A DNA stretch of 64,000 nucleotides. It comes from a virus. Below are positions 1 through 7,688 of the stretch, in pieces. Within the stretch, counting starts at the first letter, position 1. Each line of letters begins with the position of its first letter. The stretch covers positions 1 through 64,000 of the IMG/VR virus record IMGVR_UViG_3300025011_000027; one strand, written 5' to 3'. The position numbers were made by a program, and so were the translations under genes. The notes under the pieces are model-generated. The model searched no databases and was not told the DNA's origin. It worked only from the letters and a program-made list of their open reading frames with translations.

Positions 1-375
1 CAAGTAAAGACGCATGTACAAATAATTCTCCCATGACTTTTTAGGAGCAGACGCGATCTGTTCCGATGTCTTTGGCTTTTGATACTCTCCTGGAATAGTA
101 TCTAGTTGAGCGAAACACGTCCATGTAGGATCAGAGTCGTTGATATACTGGATATAATCGTCTTCGCTAATAATCGCATTTTTAGTGTGCGCTGAGAAAG
201 CTCCCGAGTCTAGGAATATAGGTTTCTCCCATGCTCTCCATTTCTTTATTTTACCTTTATCTAAGTGATATGAAAGCAAACGCAGGCTATTTCGATTTTT
301 AATATAATCATCAGAACCTGCCCATCCTGAGCCGGCAAAGTATAGGTTGAAAATAGTTTTCACTTCCTCTCTCAT
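1..375 (-). CDS. dpdA: DpdA-like DNA guanine transglycosylase, partial (C-terminus beyond window)
   Basis: This gene runs off the left edge; 125 codons are visible. The motif FLDSGAFSAHT followed by QLDTIPG matches the TIM-barrel active site of phage DpdA proteins, which are distant relatives of tRNA-guanine transglycosylase. The family exchanges guanine in DNA for a 7-deazaguanine base. It follows queF directly and has its own promoter/terminator element at 381-419. The start is uncertain: ATG at 375 would be almost leaderless, and GTG at 363 gives the N-terminus (M)KTIFNLYFAG, with the purine-rich GAGAGG just before it. The family call rests on motifs and on the neighbouring preQ pathway genes. 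Confidence 0.82.
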   Translation of the reverse strand, partial: MREEVKTIFNLYFAGSGWAGSDDYIKNRNSLRLLSYHLDKGKIKKWRAWEKPIFLDSGAFSAHTKNAIISEDDYIQYINDSDPTWTCFAQLDTIPGEYQKPKTSEQIASAPKKSWENYLYMRLYL

Positions 376-380
376 ACTAA

Positions 381-411
381 GATATATAATAAAAAGCTCC
401 GCATTTTTAAG
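381..411 (-). promoter_or_regulatory. Phage-type promoter element 1 (CTTAAAAAT-N14-TATATATC)
   Basis: CTTAAAAAT lies at 411-403 and TATATATC at 388-381, exactly 14 nt apart, as in eight other intergenic elements in this window. It precedes dpdA. The -35-like box sits in the loop of a terminator hairpin. Confidence 0.75.
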
Positions 412-419
412 TGCGGAGC
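391..419 (-). terminator. Intrinsic terminator after queF, nested in promoter element 1
   Basis: An 8 bp GC-rich stem (419-412 with 403-396) is followed by a run of five T on the minus strand. It ends the folE-queF transcript and overlaps the promoter for dpdA. Confidence 0.8.
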
Positions 420-437
420 GCGGTATTTGAGATTTAT

Positions 438-971
438 TTATCTGTTGTCAACCTTTTCTGGATACATGTCGTGAGTGTGTAGTCGATCATCCGCTATGAA
501 CTCCCAACGTGTTCCCTTCTCTCCCCAATTGCAGAACGGGTCAATGCTGATTCCCCCACGTGGCAAAAACTTACCAGTTACTTCGATGTACTTCGGATGC
601 ATTAGCTCTTTCAAATCCCTCAATATAGTAACTACACAATCCTCATGAAACGCTCCATGATTTCTGAAACTGAAAAGGTACAGCTTCAGTGACTTACTCT
701 CTACCATCTTCTCATTAGGTACATAACTAATTGTAATAGTTGCGAAATCTGGTTGTTGTGTCAAAGGACATTGAGAAGTAAATTCTGGGCAGTTAAATTT
801 TACCCAATAGTCAAGATCAATATTGTTATTTTGAAATGTCTCAAGAATACTTGGGTCATACTCAGTTAAATATTTCGTATTCTGGTCACCTAAAAGAGTA
901 AGTCCCGAAAGTGCGTTAAGTTCCCTTTTCTTCATTTCAGCTTCGTGATCTAATTTTTCTTTAAAGTCCAT
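438..971 (-). CDS. queF: QueF, NADPH-dependent 7-cyano-7-deazaguanine reductase
   Basis: This 177-residue protein has the length and motifs of type I (YkvM-like) QueF. The catalytic cysteine is in SQCPL (Cys68), the catalytic Asp is in QPDF (Asp75), and the QueF signature ESKSLK starts at residue 91, followed by HEDC near residue 109. QueF reduces the nitrile of preQ0 to the aminomethyl group of preQ1. It lies between folE and dpdA, so here it most likely supplies preQ1 (or its nucleotide form) for DNA rather than for tRNA alone. Confidence 0.95.
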   Translation of the reverse strand: MDFKEKLDHEAEMKKRELNALSGLTLLGDQNTKYLTEYDPSILETFQNNNIDLDYWVKFNCPEFTSQCPLTQQPDFATITISYVPNEKMVESKSLKLYLFSFRNHGAFHEDCVVTILRDLKELMHPKYIEVTGKFLPRGGISIDPFCNWGEKGTRWEFIADDRLHTHDMYPEKVDNR

Positions 972-980
972 GTTAGATAC

Positions 981-1616
981 CTACTTCCTTATTAAAGATA
1001 AGAATTCTGCTCGTGTTTCAGGCTCTTGAGCAAAGACTCCGCGCACTGAAGATGTTACCGTACTAGATCCAGATTTTTTTACTCCCCTGTGGCACATGCA
1101 GAGGTGTTTTGCTTCAATAACTACCATAGCTCCTTCAGCATCAAGGACTTCCATGAGAGCGTCAGCTATTTGACTAGTAAGACGCTCTTGAACTTGGAAG
1201 CGTTTAGAGTAACCGTCAACCATTCGAGCAATTTTAGATAATCCAGTTAACTTCTTCTTAGGTATATAAGCAACATGCGCTACCCCAAAGAATGGTAATA
1301 AATGATGTTCGCACATGCTCTGGAATTCAATATCTTTTAAAAGTACCAGCTCCTGATGGTCTACGTCGAACGTCTTCTCTAAGTGCTGCTTAGGATCTTC
1401 TCGATAGCCTTCCGTAAGCTCCAAGAAAGCTTTTGTTACTCTGTATGGAGTATCTTGCAAACCATCCCTTTGTGGATCATCTCCACATAACGTGATCAAG
1501 TCTCCTACTCCAATCATAACTTCATCAGCTAGATTCACTAAGTTTTCTTTAAAGGCATATCTTGGATCATTACTAAGTGGTAATAATAGACGTTCCATTT
1601 TTTCTTCGTAAGTCAT
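981..1616 (-). CDS. folE: GTP cyclohydrolase I (FolE)
   Basis: This 211-residue protein converts GTP to dihydroneopterin triphosphate, the first step of 7-deazaguanine synthesis. Zinc ligands Cys102 and His105 are in MCEHH and Cys173 is in HLCMCHRG, at the spacing of the bacterial family. It ends 10 nt before queF and starts next to the end of queE (ATG at 1616, queE stop at 1619), so the three are probably co-transcribed. Phage copies usually accompany queCDE, as here. Confidence 0.95.
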   Translation of the reverse strand: MTYEEKMERLLLPLSNDPRYAFKENLVNLADEVMIGVGDLITLCGDDPQRDGLQDTPYRVTKAFLELTEGYREDPKQHLEKTFDVDHQELVLLKDIEFQSMCEHHLLPFFGVAHVAYIPKKKLTGLSKIARMVDGYSKRFQVQERLTSQIADALMEVLDAEGAMVVIEAKHLCMCHRGVKKSGSSTVTSSVRGVFAQEPETRAEFLSLIRK

Positions 1617-1618
1617 AC

Positions 1619-2341
1619 TTACACACCTCTCCTATTTCCCCAAATTAGCGTATGCAGCTGGGGAAGTACTCGCACTTCGTTCATATCTTTGTCAGCTACT
1701 ACTTTGCTCACTAGCCAGTTTAGTCTTCCCAGGACGATGGCACGCATCGCATCAAGGGAACTATCTCCAACAATTACTGGAGTTCCAACTTGTAGATACA
1801 TTACTAAATTCATTTCCTCTTCAAATAATGCATTTACCTGTCTAGCATATTCATAATCCTCATCATCAAAGATAACTACTTTAATACTATACATACTAGG
1901 ATATAGATTGTCTCTAAATGCTTCAAGAGTTTCCCAATTGGTAGTAATACCTGAACTTGGCGGCTTAGGACTGATAACTACATGATTTACTTCGCTCAAC
2001 CAATCCTGCCAAATAGATCCTTGAGTTTCTACTGAAACGTGATAATGTTGATTTTGTAAATACTCGATTAGCTCTTCCATTTCGTCACCAATGATGCAAG
2101 GATTACCACCTGTTATAACAACATGAGAGCAGTTATACAGACCGCTTAAATTGAACACAGCTTGAAATACTTCTTTAGGAGTCATTTCAGTATAAGGATC
2201 ATTACCAGCCCAAGCATACTTAGTATCACACCATTTACATTGATAGTCACATCCAGCAGTACGAATAAAAATTACCTTCTGCCCGATGAAATGACCTTCT
2301 CCTTGAATTGTAGGACCCAGAATTTCACTAATTGGTATCAT
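1619..2341 (-). CDS. queE: QueE, 7-carboxy-7-deazaguanine synthase (radical SAM)
   Basis: This 240-residue protein has the radical SAM cluster motif [10 protein letters not shown] (Cys31, Cys35, Cys38). The N-terminal [11 protein letters not shown] is characteristic of QueE and binds the substrate region. It converts 6-carboxytetrahydropterin to 7-carboxy-7-deazaguanine. Its start overlaps the end of the HNH gene by 4 nt, which suggests translational coupling. Confidence 0.95.
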   Translation of the reverse strand: MIPISEILGPTIQGEGHFIGQKVIFIRTAGCDYQCKWCDTKYAWAGNDPYTEMTPKEVFQAVFNLSGLYNCSHVVITGGNPCIIGDEMEELIEYLQNQHYHVSVETQGSIWQDWLSEVNHVVISPKPPSSGITTNWETLEAFRDNLYPSMYSIKVVIFDDEDYEYARQVNALFEEEMNLVMYLQVGTPVIVGDSSLDAMRAIVLGRLNWLVSKVVADKDMNEVRVLPQLHTLIWGNRRGV

Positions 2342-2841
2342 TTAGTTCCCCCCAAATCTTTGTATGAAATATTATTTAGTACAGAATAAGACTGAGCGAG
2401 TGATATTCCGTATTCTTCACCAACCGATTTATAAGTTGGAAGCCCTTTCCTCTTACCTTTACCGTTATTACCTAAGAAATACTTACCATATTTTTCTCGT
2501 ATCTCAATAACTTGCTCATTAGTAAGTTTAGCCGAATGATTAAGAACACCATCTTGTTTTCTCCATGTTCCCATACTAACTGCGTCCAAAGCGTTATCTG
2601 AGTATGTTCCTAAAATAAGATGGTCAGGATTAACGCATTTTCTATTATCGCACATATGACGCACGACAAGTCCTTTGGAAATCTCGCCTTTAAAAAGTAG
2701 ATAAGAAGCTTTGTGAGCAGACTCATCTTTACCATTCAACCAAAATACTCCATAACCTTCTGAGTTTGACCCTGCCGCGTTCCACAACCAACACTTGTCA
2801 GTCTTAGTTACTTTTGCTAAGAATCTCTCAATTGTTGTCAC
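2338..2841 (-). CDS. HNH homing-type endonuclease, free-standing
   Basis: This 167-residue protein has an HNH nuclease core: CWLWNAAGS, GYGVFW, then RHMCDNRKCVNPDHL (HNH_3 type). A C-terminal helix-turn-helix-like segment is near residues 105-160 (LTNEQVIEIREKYG, YKSVGEEYGI). It sits inside the que operon between the methyltransferase and queE with overlaps at both ends, so it is a free-standing mobile gene and not in an intron. The target is unknown; invasion of an adjacent gene in related phages is typical of the family. Confidence 0.88.
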   Translation of the reverse strand: MTTIERFLAKVTKTDKCWLWNAAGSNSEGYGVFWLNGKDESAHKASYLLFKGEISKGLVVRHMCDNRKCVNPDHLILGTYSDNALDAVSMGTWRKQDGVLNHSAKLTNEQVIEIREKYGKYFLGNNGKGKRKGLPTYKSVGEEYGISLAQSYSVLNNISYKDLGGTK

Positions 2842-3739
2842 TGGTTTCTTTCCCCTTCTTCAAGTTTGTCAACAAGTCGCTTTGACTACTCAGAGCTGAC
2901 TTCATATTTCCCTTTCCTTGGGTGAAGTAACTTTTCTTTAACTCAATGCCAATAAACTTTCTACCCATCTTAACTGATATATGACCTTCAGACATAATTC
3001 CCCCAAACGGAGAACATACTGTATCCCCAGGATTAGTCCAAAGTTGAACCGCTCTCTCGATTACTTGAAGCTGAAGGGGACATATATGCCTTTCGTCTTC
3101 ATGTTCTCGCGCTGACGTTCTCTGAAGGGTATCCGAAGGATTTATATCCATCCATATCGGACTTGCGTAGCGTTGCCAAATTTCAACGGGGAATGATTCG
3201 TTAGTATGCACGATGCGCTCGGGATTAACTCCTGGCTTACGCATTGTTACAAGATAGTCTGGTATCCCTTGTCTTGATAATGAAGAATCTTTCTTAAGCT
3301 GCTTATGGAGTAATCCAATAGCCTTTGTACGCTGCATTGCAACCACAGGATCTTTCCATATGCACACTTCAGAATGATAGATAAATCCAGCTTCTTGGAA
3401 CAGTCGAATTAAGTCTCCTCTAAAATCATGTATTCCAATATATCCATCCCTTGTTATAGTTGCAGGTAAGTTCATGCAATGAAAGCTGATAAGCCTTCCT
3501 GGCATTGCAGTTCTGAATATCTCAGAAATCAGGAACTTGAAGTGGGCGTAGAACTCTGAGCTAGTTCGGCAATTTCCCAGATCGCGCTCACTATTTGAGT
3601 AAACATACAAACTAGCGAATGGAGGAGAAAAGATAAAATAATGAATAGAGTTACTTGGTATCCCTTTCATTATCTCGATAGAGTCACCATTATAAATTGC
3701 GTACTTATCAGTTATTACTTGATTCAATACTTTAACCAT
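2828..3739 (-). CDS. DNA methyltransferase (beta-class N4/N6 type)
   Basis: The protein has a catalytic SPPF motif near residue 40 and the AdoMet-binding motif TVCSPFGGIMSEG near residue 240. This order (motif IV before motif I) is that of beta-class amino-methyltransferases; SPPF suits N4-cytosine or N6-adenine methylation. ATG at 3739 is preferred because GGAGG lies 9-10 nt upstream. It overlaps both the helicase and the HNH gene. No cognate nuclease is visible, so it could protect phage DNA alongside the deazaguanine system. Confidence 0.85.
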   Translation of the reverse strand: MVKVLNQVITDKYAIYNGDSIEIMKGIPSNSIHYFIFSPPFASLYVYSNSERDLGNCRTSSEFYAHFKFLISEIFRTAMPGRLISFHCMNLPATITRDGYIGIHDFRGDLIRLFQEAGFIYHSEVCIWKDPVVAMQRTKAIGLLHKQLKKDSSLSRQGIPDYLVTMRKPGVNPERIVHTNESFPVEIWQRYASPIWMDINPSDTLQRTSAREHEDERHICPLQLQVIERAVQLWTNPGDTVCSPFGGIMSEGHISVKMGRKFIGIELKKSYFTQGKGNMKSALSSQSDLLTNLKKGKETSDNN

Positions 3740-5126
3740 TAACAACTTCCTCCAGCCATTCAGGTATAATCATGTCAGCACATGCAAGATACTCTAATAT
3801 TTCACGCCTTGTATTGGTAAGATTCTTTTTAGTAATCTCTTGAGTGGAGGCAATCATTCCCTTGAGCATCTTGTTAAATTCCAACTCTTTACGTTCGATA
3901 TTTCTAACAACCGCTCCCTCAGTACGTGCGGTAACAAAGTATACGTCCACTTGATGAGTCTGACCAAATCTCCAGCATCTACGAATTGCCTGATAAACTT
4001 GCTCAAAAGAATCTGAAAGTCCAACAAATATCATCTTTGAACAGTGCTGCCAATTCATCCCGAAACCAAATATTTTAGGTTTGGTAATGAGAATAGGCAC
4101 ATCACCTATTCTCCATGCTTCCTCATAAGCCAGTCGATCATCGTTTGACGTACTACCATCAATCGAAACGCAATTCTTACCAAACTTCTTTTTGAGTGCG
4201 TCCTGCTCTACGTTCAAATCGCACCATATTAACCACTTCTCTTTACAATCAACTAAGTCATTAGCAGCATCAACTCTTGAGGAAGTGGATGACCTACGAG
4301 CGGATTGTCTTTCCTGAAGGGTACGAGCTTCCATTGGAAATAAGAAGTTTTTAGATTTATTCGCTACGGATACTACTTTTGAGTGAAGACATAATGGAGG
4401 CAGATTAAATTGGTCATCTGCATATCCCAAGTCACTTGGTTTTGTTAACATGACCGCCCAAGATGCTACCCACTCCCAAAACTTAACCTTTGCATGTCCC
4501 TTAAGTCTCCATTTGGAAGTATCTCCGCCATCATGAACAAAAAACATTGCCAACATTTCTGTTGAGCTGCATACTCCTAAAAACTCAGCATGGTTACCCA
4601 ATTCCACGTGATCATTAGGAGCAGGAGTAGCTGTGCAAGCTAATCTGAAAGGGACTTCTCCAAACATATCTATGATAAGGTTACGAGTCGCGCCATGATC
4701 TGACTTTAGTATGGAAGATTCGTCAAGAATAATTCCACCAAACTTGTCAGGGTCAAAATGCTTGAGCATATCATAATTGGTAATGTTTATCCCAGACTTA
4801 ACATCGTCTTGAGTTCTGCAAAGATTAACTTCGTAACCAAACATAGCTCCTAAGCTCACAGTCTGTTTTCCTACTGAAAGAGGAGCTACAATTAGTACTG
4901 GTTTTCCTGTGTACTCTGACATTTTACTTGCGGACTCCATTTCGATTAAAGTCTTACCTAAGCCCGTTCCCGCGAATACAGCAGCTTTACCTTTCTGCAA
5001 TACCCACCTTACGATGTCTCTTTGAAAATCAAAAAGTATTTCATTTACACGATCAACCACAAAACCGGAACTGGTCGAAGTTATCAGTTTATCCCTAAGA
5101 AAGTTAGCATACTCCATTATAGCCAC
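3732..5126 (-). CDS. SNF2/DEAD-like superfamily 2 helicase
   Basis: This 464-residue protein has Walker A AGTGLGKT near residue 52, motif II LDESSIL near residue 134, motif III TATPAP near residue 165, and a C-terminal helicase lobe ending in the motif VI region QAIRRCWRFGQ. It lies between queD and the methyltransferase and overlaps both. In many phages such a helicase is paired with an orphan methyltransferase. Its exact job is unknown; DNA remodelling that helps a modification enzyme is one possibility. The start could also be the ATG at 5117. Confidence 0.8.
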   Translation of the reverse strand: MAIMEYANFLRDKLITSTSSGFVVDRVNEILFDFQRDIVRWVLQKGKAAVFAGTGLGKTLIEMESASKMSEYTGKPVLIVAPLSVGKQTVSLGAMFGYEVNLCRTQDDVKSGINITNYDMLKHFDPDKFGGIILDESSILKSDHGATRNLIIDMFGEVPFRLACTATPAPNDHVELGNHAEFLGVCSSTEMLAMFFVHDGGDTSKWRLKGHAKVKFWEWVASWAVMLTKPSDLGYADDQFNLPPLCLHSKVVSVANKSKNFLFPMEARTLQERQSARRSSTSSRVDAANDLVDCKEKWLIWCDLNVEQDALKKKFGKNCVSIDGSTSNDDRLAYEEAWRIGDVPILITKPKIFGFGMNWQHCSKMIFVGLSDSFEQVYQAIRRCWRFGQTHQVDVYFVTARTEGAVVRNIERKELEFNKMLKGMIASTQEITKKNLTNTRREILEYLACADMIIPEWLEEVVNG

Positions 5127-5548
5127 TCTCTCCTAAGTTCAGCATAACTAGTTGGAGTTTCATAGAGACGTATAAACTCCATTTGAAGACTTTGGGAAGT
5201 TGCGCCTACTGTATTGTTTATATAATCCGTAAGCTCATATTCGAATCTACGAAACAGCCACAATACCATATTTTCTGCGGTAGTATTCATTTCTGGAAGA
5301 GTCTCATTGAGGTACTGGTGGTCTAAATGATTCTTTATTTTACTTTCCCAGATCATCTTCAGGTCTTTGAAATCAATAACCATTCCCATCCTGTTTGTTA
5401 GTCCGCTCAAACCCACAACTAATTTATAAGTATGACCATGAAGGCGATTGCAGGCGCCCTCATAGTCATTCAATTTGTGAGCTGCATCAAATGTAAATTC
5501 TTTGCTGACAAGTACACGCTTTCTATGGAAAGGATCTTTTATTTTCAT
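5117..5548 (-). CDS. queD: QueD, 6-carboxy-5,6,7,8-tetrahydropterin synthase
   Basis: This 143-residue protein matches QueD. Zinc ligands are in FDAAHKL (His24) and LHGHTYK (His37, His39), with the catalytic Cys33 in [19 protein letters not shown] and LDHQYLNE are family motifs. It converts dihydroneopterin triphosphate to carboxytetrahydropterin. It overlaps queC by 4 nt. Confidence 0.95.
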   Translation of the reverse strand: MKIKDPFHRKRVLVSKEFTFDAAHKLNDYEGACNRLHGHTYKLVVGLSGLTNRMGMVIDFKDLKMIWESKIKNHLDHQYLNETLPEMNTTAENMVLWLFRRFEYELTDYINNTVGATSQSLQMEFIRLYETPTSYAELRREWL

Positions 5549-6222
5549 TGAGAGTTTTCCTCCTCTAATTTTACTTTACTGTCGAGGTAATTCTCCAGTC
5601 CAGCCTGTCTTAACTGACAAGCGGGACATTTCCCACAGCCCTCTCCACGTATTCCATTATAGCAAGTAAGAGTGTCTGATAAGATAATATCATAACAACC
5701 TAACTGGTCTGCGAGTTCCCAAGTCTCAGATTTATTCATCCACATTAGTGGAGTTAGTATCTGAAAGTCATAATCCATTGCTAAGTTTAGCGTAACATTG
5801 AGTGATTTTATGAAAGTATCCCTACAGTCAGGATATCCAGAAAAGTCGGTCTGACAGACTCCGGTCATAATATCAGAGATTCCCTTTTGCTTCGCTACTA
5901 CAGCGGCAAACGTCAGAAAAAGCATGTTTCTACCATCAACGAAGGTATTTGGTAATTCTCCTTCTTCTCCTGCTTTGACTTCGATACTTGCACGAGTCAG
6001 AGCATTAGGAGCAAGTGCATTCAGTAAAGCCATATCCAGTATTGTTTGCTTCACCTGTAACTTATTGCATATGTCAGTCGCGCACTCGATCTCTTTGGCA
6101 TGACGCTGCCCGTAATTGAATGTAATAGCTTCAACTTCTTTGTACATAGTGATAGCTAACATTAAGCAGGTCGTACTATCTTGTCCTCCAGATAGAACGA
6201 CCAAACATTTTTCCTTATTCAT
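5545..6222 (-). CDS. queC: QueC, 7-cyano-7-deazaguanine synthase
   Basis: The protein starts at ATG 6222 ([16 protein letters not shown]), which places the PP-loop ATP-binding motif SGGQDS at residues 11-16 as in the family. The C-terminus has the four-cysteine zinc site [16 protein letters not shown]. QueC uses ATP and ammonia to make preQ0 from carboxydeazaguanine. The open frame extends further upstream, but that part only overlaps the preceding gene. It overlaps that gene by 8 nt. Confidence 0.95.
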   Translation of the reverse strand: MNKEKCLVVLSGGQDSTTCLMLAITMYKEVEAITFNYGQRHAKEIECATDICNKLQVKQTILDMALLNALAPNALTRASIEVKAGEEGELPNTFVDGRNMLFLTFAAVVAKQKGISDIMTGVCQTDFSGYPDCRDTFIKSLNVTLNLAMDYDFQILTPLMWMNKSETWELADQLGCYDIILSDTLTCYNGIRGEGCGKCPACQLRQAGLENYLDSKVKLEEENSQ

Positions 6223-6538
6223 GAAAGTCACCAACCCTTTCAAGTGATTCATAAAAAAGAGCTTCTTGATTTGTAGGTTGATCAAGAGCCTCCAGAAGTG
6301 ATAACCACAAAGTGCTATTCTTAATAACATTTGTGAAAAACTCATCTGGATTGTAAGCTTGAATCACTTCCGGAGGAGACTGCATGAGAAAGAACGCTCT
6401 TTTTACGTAAATAAAGTGGAGAGTATTCCTAATATGTGATTCTTCCATTTCTGTCATAGGATCGAGGTCAACACCGTTAGCTGTACGCCAAGTTTTTTTA
6501 CTGAGAATTGCAAATGCAGGGGAAATTGACTGTTTCAT
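6215..6538 (-). CDS. Unknown protein, first gene of the riboswitch-controlled que operon
   Basis: This 107-residue protein was not recognised. It is soluble and includes the phrase [17 protein letters not shown], a pattern I associate with small phage hypotheticals. It is the gene immediately under the preQ1-I-like riboswitch: the SD AAGGAG, part of the aptamer tail, lies 8 nt before its ATG. The queC start lies inside its last codons. Its position suggests a link to deazaguanine supply or use, but no function can be read from the sequence. Confidence 0.8.
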   Translation of the reverse strand: MKQSISPAFAILSKKTWRTANGVDLDPMTEMEESHIRNTLHFIYVKRAFFLMQSPPEVIQAYNPDEFFTNVIKNSTLWLSLLEALDQPTNQEALFYESLERVGDFHE

Positions 6539-6546
6539 TTTTACAT

Positions 6547-6584
6547 CTCCTTAGTTTTGATAGCAGGAGGACTCTCGAACTGCT
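6547..6584 (-). promoter_or_regulatory. preQ1-I-like riboswitch in the que operon leader
   Basis: On the minus strand a 5 bp stem AGCAG/CTGCT encloses a loop beginning TTC and ending CTC. An A-rich tail, ATCAAAACTAAGGAG, follows. This is the layout of preQ1-I aptamers: stem, UUC at the loop start, C before the 3' strand, AAAACUAAGG tail. The tail contains the SD of the first que-operon gene, so ligand binding would hide the ribosome site. It lies right after promoter element 2. The aptamer class is known; its use by this phage is inferred. Confidence 0.8.
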
Positions 6585-6592
6585 TCTAACGA

Positions 6593-6623
6593 GATATATA
6601 ACAAAAAGCTCCCGATTTTTAAG
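6593..6623 (-). promoter_or_regulatory. Phage-type promoter element 2, driving the que operon
   Basis: CTTAAAAAT lies at 6623-6615 and TATATATC at 6600-6593, 14 nt apart. It is directly upstream of the riboswitch leader of the que operon. Confidence 0.78.
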
Positions 6624-6632
6624 TCGAGAGCT
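6601..6632 (-). terminator. Intrinsic terminator nested in promoter element 2
   Basis: A 9 bp stem with one G-T wobble (6632-6624 with 6615-6607) is followed by TTTTTG on the minus strand. It ends the upstream small-gene transcript where the que promoter begins. Confidence 0.78.
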
Positions 6633-6642
6633 TGAAAAGTTT

Positions 6643-6786
6643 TTATTTATTTTTCGTCTTCTTAGGTTCCGGCTCAGAGAAGCCTATTGGGTCAGGATCG
6701 TCCCTCCATCGGTCAACCAGTGGAACTTGCTTTTCTTGTTTAGGATCTTTGCTATCATTAGCAGGTTTTTGATTTTTCTCAGTCAT
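6643..6786 (-). CDS. Small hydrophilic protein, unknown
   Basis: This 47-residue frame starts MTEKNQKPAND and ends EPEPKKTKNK. It is charged and proline-rich with no helix-forming core, so it is probably disordered. AGGGAG lies about 10 nt before the ATG. It ends just before a terminator and shares the transcript of the next gene upstream. No function recognised. Confidence 0.6.
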   Translation of the reverse strand: MTEKNQKPANDSKDPKQEKQVPLVDRWRDDPDPIGFSEPEPKKTKNK

Positions 6787-6808
6787 TTTTAATGCACTCC
6801 CTCTTATC

Positions 6809-6997
6809 TTAATTTTTTAGAATATCTTGATTCACAATCACCCAATGTCCAGAAATTTCGTTAAACTCAATTTGGGAAACTGTATGCAACTTAGAACATT
6901 CTTCAGTCAACCATTCTTCGTTATCATTGTCAGCTAGGAATTGAGAAAGGGAACCATTGAAAACTTCATTAGCGTCATTAGTTACTAGTATTTTCAT
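6809..6997 (-). CDS. Small unknown phage protein
   Basis: This 62-residue acidic protein begins MKILVTNDANEVFNGSL. It is the first gene after a host-type promoter with a perfect 10 bp inverted repeat across it. No domain recognised; early expression is inferred from the promoter. Confidence 0.7.
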   Translation of the reverse strand: MKILVTNDANEVFNGSLSQFLADNDNEEWLTEECSKLHTVSQIEFNEISGHWVIVNQDILKN

Positions 6998-7021
6998 AGT
7001 GTTTGCTCACTTTCTTTAGTT

Positions 7022-7065
7022 GGTCTCATTACAGTATACTAACATATAATGAGACCATTTGTCAA
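7022..7065 (-). promoter_or_regulatory. Host-type promoter with inverted-repeat operator
   Basis: TTGACA (7065-7060) and TAGTAT (7041-7036) are 18 nt apart. A 10 bp inverted repeat, GGTCTCATTA/TAATGAGACC (7022-7031 and 7047-7056), covers the -10 and spacer. The shared 7-5-7 half-site pattern is also present at 7035-7053. This is a good candidate for a repressor-controlled early promoter. Confidence 0.75.
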
Positions 7066-7075
7066 TAGTTGGGAA

Positions 7076-7150
7076 TTACTCGTATTCTATGCCCATGGTC
7101 TCTAAAACTGACTGGACCGCATGAGCTGAAAGGTTGCTCAAGCTATCCAC
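7076..7150 (-). CDS. Possible 24-residue peptide
   Basis: A GTG-initiated frame starts directly after the stop codon of the preceding gene and encodes a short amphipathic peptide ending VLETMGIEYE. Translation could be coupled to the upstream gene, but there is no well-spaced ribosome site. Low confidence. Confidence 0.3.
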   Translation of the reverse strand: MDSLSNLSAHAVQSVLETMGIEYE

Positions 7151-7609
7151 TTATCCCGCTTCGCATCGTTCGCGAAAGTCAAACATAACTTGGACTAATA
7201 TAGGATCTACTTCGTGTCTCTCAAGTTCTTTTCCTCGAAGATTGGCATGCAGAGATTCTATAATAAGTCTCAAACTTTCTTCCAGTGCTTTTTGTACGTC
7301 AGCTCTCATGTCTCCAACTTGTTCTTCGTTTACAGTGTTACTCACATCAAGATTGATTCCAATTGCTGCTTTAATACCGTCTATGATGAATTGGTGATAG
7401 CTGCCTGTCAAGAATGTACCTTCTGACCCGTTATCCGCAATTTCTTGAATGAAGCTCATAAGCTCATCATAGACGTTCTTAGCTTGTGCAAATGTTTTCA
7501 CGTTACTCATGTCAACCGTTTTATGGTAGTTGTCGTGTGTACGATAATTGGCACAAATTTTATCAATGGTCAGTACATTTTGATGAATAGTCTTTCTCAT
7601 TGTATTCAC
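7151..7609 (-). CDS. Unknown phage protein, early promoter
   Basis: This 152-residue, mostly helical protein (MNTMRKTIHQ, AQAKNVYDELMSFIQE) has no recognised domain. It is alone behind the host-type promoter at 7658-7686. Its dense charged helices resemble small regulatory or host-takeover proteins, but this is only an impression. Confidence 0.75.
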   Translation of the reverse strand: MNTMRKTIHQNVLTIDKICANYRTHDNYHKTVDMSNVKTFAQAKNVYDELMSFIQEIADNGSEGTFLTGSYHQFIIDGIKAAIGINLDVSNTVNEEQVGDMRADVQKALEESLRLIIESLHANLRGKELERHEVDPILVQVMFDFRERCEAG

Positions 7610-7643
7610 TCTCTTTCAGTTTTTGGTAGTTTGTAGCGGTTTT

Positions 7644-7686
7644 TCTCTTACACGCTAATATTAACATATAATAACACCATTGTCAA
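7644..7686 (-). promoter_or_regulatory. Host-type promoter with degenerate operator
   Basis: TTGACA (7686-7681) and TAATAT (7663-7658) are separated by 17 nt. A weak copy of the 7-5-7 repeat, TCTCTTA-N5-TAATATT, lies at 7644-7662, downstream of and overlapping the -10. Confidence 0.75.
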
Positions 7687-7688
7687 CT

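Noticed and set aside
2338-2841. HNH gene as part of a second intron
   Set aside because: Both flanking genes are complete and overlap it by a few bases, so no exon is interrupted.
6223-6345. Longer N-terminus for queC
   Set aside because: The added 41 residues have no QueC similarity and overlap the upstream gene. ATG 6222 gives the normal PP-loop position.
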